Assembly (NCBI GenBank): GCA_017302015.1
Contig: JAFLEE010000028.1
Span: forward strand, 1 to 53,936
Length of the DNA stretch: 53,936 nt
Direction of reading: 5' to 3'
DNA from: Spirochaetota bacterium
GTDB taxonomy: Bacteria > Spirochaetota > UBA12135 > COTS27 > JAFLEE01
A program made the position numbers and the translations under genes. The notes beneath the pieces are model-generated. The model saw nothing but the letters and a program-made list of their open reading frames with translations, had not been told where the DNA came from and did not search any database. This document shows, piece by piece, positions 45,214 to 53,936 of the stretch (within the stretch, counting starts at the first letter, position 1; each line of letters opens with the position of its first letter).

Positions 45214-46086
45214 ATGATCATCAATCACAACCTGTCTTCGATTAACGCAGGCAGGGTGTTGGCAGGGAAGAACCAGGATGTGGAGGGTTCGATGCGGTCG
45301 CTCGCATCGGGCATGCGCATCAATCGCGCGGGCGACGACGCCTCGGGAATGGCCGTATCCGAAAAGATGCGCAGCCAGATCCGCGGCCTGGCGCGCGCGG
45401 GGCAGAACGCCCTCGACGGCATCTCGTTCATCCAGACCACGGAGGGTTATCTCACCGAGACGACCAACGTGCTCCAGAGGGTGCGCGAACTGGCCATCCA
45501 GTCGTCGAACGGGATCTACACCACGGAAGACCGCATGCAGATCCAGGTGGAGGTGAGCCAGCTCATCGCCGAGATCGACCGCGTCTCCAGCCACGCCCAG
45601 TTCAACGGTCTCAATATCCTCACCGGCCGCTTCGCCCGCTACGAGGGCACGAACGTGCCCACCGCCTCCATGTGGTTCCATGTCGGGGCCAATATGGACC
45701 AGCGCCTGCGCGTGTTCATCGGCACGATGAACAGCCAGGGCCTGGGGCTCAAGAACCCCACCGGCATGGCCACCACCGCGACCTTCATCAGCATCTCCAC
45801 CCCCGACAAGGCCAACTCGGTCATCGGCCTGGTGGACAACGCGTTGAAGAAAGTGAACAAGCAACGGGCCGACCTCGGCGCCTACCAGAACCGCCTGGAG
45901 TACACCATCCAGGGCCTGAACATCGGCGAAGAGAACCTGCAGGCCGCCGAGAGCCGCATCCGCGATACCGACATGGCCAAACAGATGGGAACCCTGATCA
46001 AAGACCAGGTCCTCTCCCAGGCCGGGACGGCGATGCTCGCCCAGGCCAACATGAAGACGCAACAGGTCCTCAGCCTGCTGAAGTAG
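45214..46086 (+). CDS. flaB: Flagellin, spirochaete FlaB type
   Basis: The 290-residue protein has the flagellin N-terminal helix pair ([43 protein letters not shown]) and the C-terminal helix ([19 protein letters not shown], ending in LSLLK). The middle carries the short FlaB-type segment [13 protein letters not shown] with no large D2/D3 insert, as in spirochaete periplasmic filament cores. Export is by the flagellar secretion system, so there is no signal peptide. It is a single-gene unit with a sigma-28-type promoter and a strong terminator. The chemotaxis operon supports motility. Confidence 0.95.
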   Translation: MIINHNLSSINAGRVLAGKNQDVEGSMRSLASGMRINRAGDDASGMAVSEKMRSQIRGLARAGQNALDGISFIQTTEGYLTETTNVLQRVRELAIQSSNGIYTTEDRMQIQVEVSQLIAEIDRVSSHAQFNGLNILTGRFARYEGTNVPTASMWFHVGANMDQRLRVFIGTMNSQGLGLKNPTGMATTATFISISTPDKANSVIGLVDNALKKVNKQRADLGAYQNRLEYTIQGLNIGEENLQAAESRIRDTDMAKQMGTLIKDQVLSQAGTAMLAQANMKTQQVLSLLK

Positions 46087-46114
46087 AAGCGGGAATCATT
46101 TAGAAGGTTCCCCG

Positions 46115-46157
46115 CGCCGCGGGGAGGGTTCACGCCCTCCCCGCGGCGTTTTTTTTT
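46115..46157 (+). terminator. Rho-independent terminator of flagellin
   Basis: CGCCGCGGGGAGGG and CCCTCCCCGCGGCG form a perfect 14-base stem with the loop TTCACG, followed by nine T. It begins 28 bases after the flagellin stop. Confidence 0.95.
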
Positions 46158-46189
46158 GCGCTTGCGGCCGGCGGCGGGTATGAAGGACC

Positions 46190-46825
46190 ATGAAGCCCGC
46201 CCTTTCTGCCTCCCCCAAACCCCGAACGTCCCCCGCGCCCGATGCCGTGGCCCTGGCCGCCGACCTCCTCGGCCTGGGCGATGGCTCCCAACCCGCCCTG
46301 AGCACCTGGCTCGGCGCCTATGCCATCGCCGACCCCTTCGCCGACTCCGCCTTCGCCTTCGACGAAAGCATCCCCGAGGCCCTCCGCCTCAAGATGCGCA
46401 CCCTTTGCGAACTCTTTAGAACCTGGCAAGACACCCTGCGCGCGCAAGACCCGCCGGTCCTGTCTTCCCCGGCGCGGGTCTTCGAGGCCGTCGCGTCCCT
46501 GGCCGTTTCCCCGGTCGAAGTCCTGCGCGTCCTCCATGTCGACTCCCGGCAAGTCCTCCTCCACGCCCACGACGCCGCCATCGGCGGCCCCAATCGCACC
46601 CGTTGCCGACCGGTCGAAATCCTCGCCCCCCTCCTGAAACGCGACGGTTCCCGGTTCATCCTGGTCCACAATCACCCCAGCGGCGATCCCCAGCCCAGCG
46701 AAGACGACCTCCACTTCACCCGCCGCCTCGAGCAGGGTTGCCGCCTTCTCGGCATCGAGTTCATCGACCACGTCGTCGTCGCCCGCGCCTCCTGGTTCAG
46801 TTTTCGCCGCGAAGGTCTTTTGTAG
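46190..46825 (+). CDS. radC: RadC-family JAMM-domain protein
   Basis: The 211-residue protein has the RadC metalloprotease-like core (about 95-205) with the JAMM motif H160-x-H162-x7-S170-x2-D173 (HNHPSGDPQPSEDD) and an upstream glutamate (E143). The N-terminal part (about 1-90) is divergent and short compared with the helix-hairpin-helix region of typical RadC. The family name reflects a withdrawn DNA-repair role; the true function is unknown. It stands alone, between the flagellin terminator and a non-coding, palindrome-rich stretch. Confidence 0.88.
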   Translation: MKPALSASPKPRTSPAPDAVALAADLLGLGDGSQPALSTWLGAYAIADPFADSAFAFDESIPEALRLKMRTLCELFRTWQDTLRAQDPPVLSSPARVFEAVASLAVSPVEVLRVLHVDSRQVLLHAHDAAIGGPNRTRCRPVEILAPLLKRDGSRFILVHNHPSGDPQPSEDDLHFTRRLEQGCRLLGIEFIDHVVVARASWFSFRREGLL

Positions 46826-47156
46826 GGGGGCGGGGTAGGGGAGCGGCCAATGGGCGGGGGCTTGCGCTTTTTGGGCGCGCCCCTGCGCCGCTCGTTCTCC
46901 GTTTCACGAGTTACCGGGCAGGGTCGGGCTGCTGCGGGCTCCGCTTCGCTTCGGCCTGCCAGAAGCTTGGTTTCATGCAAAAGGTCCATTCCTCCGGTGG
47001 CTCTTCGCGGAATGCCGAAGGGCCTTTCGGCAGGCTTCCCCTGCGCATCCCTCGCGCAAGAATCGGGGCCCTGAAGATGGAGTTTTGAAATCCCTCCCAC
47101 AGACGCCGGTCCCTGATGGTAAATTGAAGAAATTAGGGCCTTCGCCCGCCAAAACA
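46826..47156. other. Non-coding, hairpin-rich region after radC
   Basis: No gene is supported here. The region is full of GC-rich inverted repeats, for example TGCCGAAGGGCCTTTCGGCA at 47013-47032, which is a palindrome apart from wobble pairs. GCCTGCC at 46954-46960 also faces GGCAGGC at 47029-47035. These could form a structured RNA or a terminator for radC, or be a decayed element. Confidence 0.35.
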
Positions 47157-49082
47157 ATGCAGAACCCCAATATCAGCGCATTCTTGGGCTTTGCATTGGG
47201 GTCCACACTTTTGCTCTCGCTGCTAAGTTCCTGCCGCCTGGGCTCCCAAAGCCTCCCCGAAAAGCCCGCTTCGCTCCCATTGCGACTCGATGAAGATCGC
47301 TCGGCGACCTTCGGGGGCGAAAAAATTCCCCTTTTCGCCTCGAAAATCATCCAACAGGGCCCGACCCTCCACCTCCTCACCCTCCGGGAAGGCCTTTGGC
47401 ACTTGGGGCCATCCGGTCTGCGCCCCGAAGCCGATCTTCCCAAATCCCCGGTCACCCAAACGCCTAGACCCTTTTATGGATGGTGGCCCGCCGATGCCGC
47501 CGAGGGCCGCCCCGCATTCGCCATCACCAAGGCCCGTGTTTATGGGAACGCGGGCGCCGGCTGGAAAGATCTATCCGCCCAAGGCATCCGTGGCGGCACC
47601 CGGTTTTCCTCCCTCGCCTTCTACAAAGGCAGTCTCTGGGTCGGTTCCACCTTCAACGGCGTCTACCGCACCACCCGTTCCGATCCGTATAAGGTCGTTT
47701 CCCCCGGGGTCCTTTCCGAGAACCCCGGCTGGGCCCCGGCTCGGGAAGGCCTCCCCAAAGCCCAATATTCTTGGGAAGAGTATTTCTGGGATGAAATCGC
47801 CGATCTTTTCGTCTCAGACGGAGCCCTCTGGTGCCGGAGCATCCCGGGTGGCCGCCTTTGGCTCTGGTCCAGCAATTCTTGGGTACCGGTGGCGCAGCCA
47901 GAAGAAATTCTCTCCGTCATCCACGATGTCCAGGGCGGCCGATGCCATCTGATCGGTAAATCCAAGTCCTATTTCCCTATCGCCGACGTCAAGCCCGCCC
48001 TCCAGGCCGAACCACTCCCCGTCTCCGGCCAAACCGTCTTCGAAAACGGCTCGTTCACCTCCGTGGGCCAATTTTCACGGGTTTTCCCATACAAACAGCG
48101 CCGCCCCGAGCGTCCTTCCAACGCCATTCGAAGCCTATTCGTGAACCTCGATTACATCAGCGATTCCCAACTCGACCTCGTGTGCCGCTACCTTAAAAAC
48201 GGCTGGGCGAATTCCCTCGTGGTCAATTTCAAAGACGACACAGGGAACCTCATCTGGGGCCCGAATTTGCCGAAAGCCCGCGAAGTCGGGTCGGCCATGA
48301 CCCACCACCGCCTCGCGGGTTTTCTCCAGAAAATACGCCCGTATCGCCCCTGGCTTGTCGCCCGCATGGTGGTTTTCAAAGATTTCCGCCTCCACCAGTA
48401 TCAAGGGGGCCGTCTCGCCATTTGGGATTCGGTCAAAAATACCCCTTGGCGGGTGAACGACATCGAATACTGGGTCGACCCCTATTCCCAGGAGGTCCTC
48501 GAGTACAACCTGGCCGCCGCCCGTGAATTGGCCTCGCGAGCCCCCGAATTCGGCCTCCGTGAGATCCAATTCGACTATATCCGCCTCCCTTCCGACCCCG
48601 AAGTCTCCCGGGCCCAGTTCCGCCATCGAAAAGCGGGTTTCGAGCGCCATGATGCCCTCGAAGCCTTCGTCCACGGAATTCGCGACCTTCCTATCCTCAC
48701 CAGCGTCGATGTCTACGGCTATAAAGCCTTCTACCGCATGGGAAACGTCATCGGCCAAGATCTCGAGACCCTTTCCGAAGGCATGGATGTCGTCTGTCCC
48801 ATGCTTTATCCCAGCCATTTCGGCGATTCCTTCCTCCAAGACGGCCCCGACCCCCGTGAACTTCGCGTAGTTCAAACCGGCGTCGCCCGCGCCTCCCAAA
48901 TGCTCTGGGAGGGCACGAGCGTCAGGCCCTGGCTCCAAGCCTTCTCTTGGCGGGCGAAAGACTACGGGCCTCGGTATATCCAGAACCAAATTCAAGGGGT
49001 GGGAACTGTCCAAGGGGCATCGTGGGGCCTGTGGAATCCCGTCGGAGATTACGAAATTCTCGCCCAAACCTGGATCCCCTAA
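47157..49082 (+). CDS. Putative glycoside hydrolase lipoprotein (DUF4015-like)
   Basis: I start at the ATG 47157-47159, which gives 641 residues with a signal sequence ending in the lipobox-like LLSSC at residue 26; an in-frame start 24 codons upstream would put the signal too far inside. An N-terminal region with repeated WxxG-type strands (about 30-300) looks like a beta propeller. The C-terminal half (about 320-640) has the DUF4015/COG1306 pattern: LFVNLDYISD, LVVNFKDDTG, EYWVDPYSQEV, EIQFDYIRLPSD and SVDVYGYKA, a TIM barrel with likely acidic catalytic residues. Substrate is unknown; it is probably an envelope-bound polysaccharide hydrolase. Confidence 0.85.
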   Translation: MQNPNISAFLGFALGSTLLLSLLSSCRLGSQSLPEKPASLPLRLDEDRSATFGGEKIPLFASKIIQQGPTLHLLTLREGLWHLGPSGLRPEADLPKSPVTQTPRPFYGWWPADAAEGRPAFAITKARVYGNAGAGWKDLSAQGIRGGTRFSSLAFYKGSLWVGSTFNGVYRTTRSDPYKVVSPGVLSENPGWAPAREGLPKAQYSWEEYFWDEIADLFVSDGALWCRSIPGGRLWLWSSNSWVPVAQPEEILSVIHDVQGGRCHLIGKSKSYFPIADVKPALQAEPLPVSGQTVFENGSFTSVGQFSRVFPYKQRRPERPSNAIRSLFVNLDYISDSQLDLVCRYLKNGWANSLVVNFKDDTGNLIWGPNLPKAREVGSAMTHHRLAGFLQKIRPYRPWLVARMVVFKDFRLHQYQGGRLAIWDSVKNTPWRVNDIEYWVDPYSQEVLEYNLAAARELASRAPEFGLREIQFDYIRLPSDPEVSRAQFRHRKAGFERHDALEAFVHGIRDLPILTSVDVYGYKAFYRMGNVIGQDLETLSEGMDVVCPMLYPSHFGDSFLQDGPDPRELRVVQTGVARASQMLWEGTSVRPWLQAFSWRAKDYGPRYIQNQIQGVGTVQGASWGLWNPVGDYEILAQTWIP

Positions 49083-49407
49083 GTCCCTGGTGGTCAGCCC
49101 GATTCGTGGGGATCGTTCGCTGGAAGCCAAAGTCGGTTAAAGCTCGAAATCTGCCAAAATCATAATCGAACGACGTTAAACGGTGGTTTTATGCCAAATA
49201 GAGCGGTTCCTTCGCGGCGAGGGCGGCCAACGGGCAAACGTCAAACAGACTCCTAGGCCCAATAAAACGGGGTTATAACGCTTCGACTCGCAACCTGCAC
49301 AGCTTTCGCCGATGGCGGGTGGCTGAATTCCGGCCCCGAGAGCCCATCGCTCCGACCCCTCAAATTCGAATTCACCCCTCAAAAGGCCTTCCGAAATGGC
49401 AATTCAT
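49083..49407. other. Non-coding region upstream of the rRNA promoter
   Basis: No gene or tRNA is recognised. ACCCCTCAAA occurs twice as a direct repeat (49355-49364 and 49374-49383, 19 bp apart), about 100 bp upstream of the rRNA promoter. It could be a binding site for a factor acting on rRNA transcription. Confidence 0.35.
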
Positions 49408-49496
49408 GAAAAATTTGAGGTTTTACAAAGTTTTTAAACAAAAATGTGGCGATTTCTTATCCAAGCGTTGACATTTAGGGCCCCGCATACGAAAAT
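49408..49496 (+). promoter_or_regulatory. rRNA promoter with UP element
   Basis: A perfect TTGACA at 49468-49473 is followed after 17 bases by GAAAAT at 49491-49496. Upstream, 49408-49446 is an A/T-rich stretch with T and A runs in a GC-rich genome, as expected for an UP element bound by the alpha subunits of RNA polymerase. The leader would start near 49503. Confidence 0.7.
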
Positions 49497-49529
49497 ACCT
49501 CTCGCTCTGACAGAGAGATCTGTGAGACG

Positions 49530-49542
49530 CGTTCTTTGTCAA
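49530..49542 (+). promoter_or_regulatory. boxA antitermination site in 16S leader
   Basis: CGTTCTTTGTCAA resembles the rRNA boxA consensus TGCTCTTTAACA, bound by NusB/S10 to prevent early termination. A second copy lies before 23S at 51381-51393. Confidence 0.6.
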
Positions 49543-49564
49543 TAACAGACAGTGAAGAGCCCTT
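49535..49564 (+). ncRNA. 5' arm of the 16S processing stem
   Basis: These 30 bases pair with 51351-51380 at about 25 positions, including AACAGACAGTG with CACTGTCTGTT and GAGCCCT with AGGGCTC. They should form the long RNase III stem that encloses pre-16S rRNA. Between this arm and 16S the leader folds into several hairpins, among them ACCTGATTATTATCAGGT and GATGGAGCGG/CCGCTCCATC. Confidence 0.8.
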
Positions 49565-49766
49565 AAAAAAAGCGGCTCGCGACCCTTCGGGGTTTCGAGT
49601 CGACCTGATTATTATCAGGTGTGTTTGGTTGAGCCTGTTCACAGGTTCAGCCTACTCGATGGAGCGGTTTACCGCTCCATCATCGATGGACAAACTCAAG
49701 TCTCGGTAGCCGATCCTTCGGGAAAAGCCGCTGAGATGTAGAAACCACGGCTTCGGTCGTGGAATC

Positions 49767-51290
<1,524 letters not shown>

Positions 51291-51350
51291 ATTGGAGAAA
51301 CGGCTGAAAGATGTCCTTGGAACCCTCGGGTTCCGTGGATGGAGTACGCC

Positions 51351-51380
51351 GAGGGCTCAACACTGTCTGTTTTTGATAAA
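51351..51380 (+). ncRNA. 3' arm of the 16S processing stem
   Basis: This segment pairs with 49535-49564 to form the pre-16S RNase III stem. Confidence 0.8.
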
Positions 51381-51393
51381 TGTTCTTTGACAT
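51381..51393 (+). promoter_or_regulatory. boxA antitermination site before 23S
   Basis: TGTTCTTTGACAT matches the boxA pattern and the copy in the 16S leader, including the nearby CAGAC. Confidence 0.6.
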
Positions 51394-51481
51394 TCAGACT
51401 TGATTCAAGGTAACAACGATCTTCACTGGGAAGACGTGTCGAACATTTGATACAAATGACAGCTCACCTGTCAAAAGGTAT

Positions 51482-53936
<2,455 letters not shown>

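Larger units (their letters stand above)
51291..51481 (+). other. 16S-23S spacer without tRNA
   Basis: The 191-bp spacer contains no tRNA. It holds the hairpin GGAACCC-TC-GGGTTCC, the 3' arm of the 16S processing stem at 51351-51380, and boxA at 51381-51393. Confidence 0.8.

Overview
The window is GC-rich bacterial chromosome with densely packed, often translationally coupled genes. I read it as a deep-branching member of the Spirochaetota. The flagellin at 45214 has the FlaB-type sequence pattern of spirochaete periplasmic filaments, and the 16S gene carries spirochaete-like stretches around the 350-400 region. The 16S also has several unusual substitutions at nearly invariant sites, supported by compensatory changes. 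No mobile elements, CRISPR arrays or tRNAs were recognised.

Positions 1-15126 (minus strand) hold a large chemotaxis supra-operon. In transcription order it runs: a small CxxC protein, a cytoplasmic-type MCP, cheY, a STAS protein, cheA, an outer-membrane-like protein, an MCP, cheW, cheR, cheB, a histidine kinase and an NtrC-type regulator. A 216-bp gap follows, then a second MCP-cheW pair that runs off the left edge. Both transcription units start at sigma-54-type (GG-N10-GC) promoters. Each has an upstream inverted repeat CGCAA-N4-TTGCG at enhancer distance. The operon encodes its own NtrC-family regulator, and a paralogous kinase/regulator pair lies at 19941-23845, so the window may hold a self-contained sigma-54 chemotaxis regulon.

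Positions 15358-19618 carry argB-argD-argF-ung behind a near-consensus sigma-70 promoter, then a convergent DUF2141-type secreted protein. The second two-component system and metF follow. A 62-bp hairpin-rich tandem repeat overlaps the metF stop codon. Positions 25037-30131 hold an uncharacterised cluster: an NTF2-like protein, two paralogous membrane-anchored proteins, a phytoene-desaturase-like FAD enzyme and an SDR.

fba (30570) ends at a textbook terminator. The minus-strand operon 36097-31681 links a MetV-MetF fusion, a methyl-THF methyltransferase-like protein, an amidohydrolase and FolD. This is a tetrahydrofolate one-carbon set, divergent from a PocR-AraC regulator. recA is coupled to argJ by a TGATG overlap, followed by a perfect 20-bp-stem terminator. 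Beyond it lie a ThiG-like protein lacking the known active-site residues, a GtrA-like membrane protein, a DegT/ArnB-type aminotransferase and a B12-binding radical SAM protein.

The right end holds flagellin with a sigma-28-like promoter, a short RadC-type protein, a putative glycoside-hydrolase lipoprotein and an rRNA operon. The rRNA operon has an UP element, promoter, boxA sites, 16S, a tRNA-less spacer and a 23S gene cut by the window edge.
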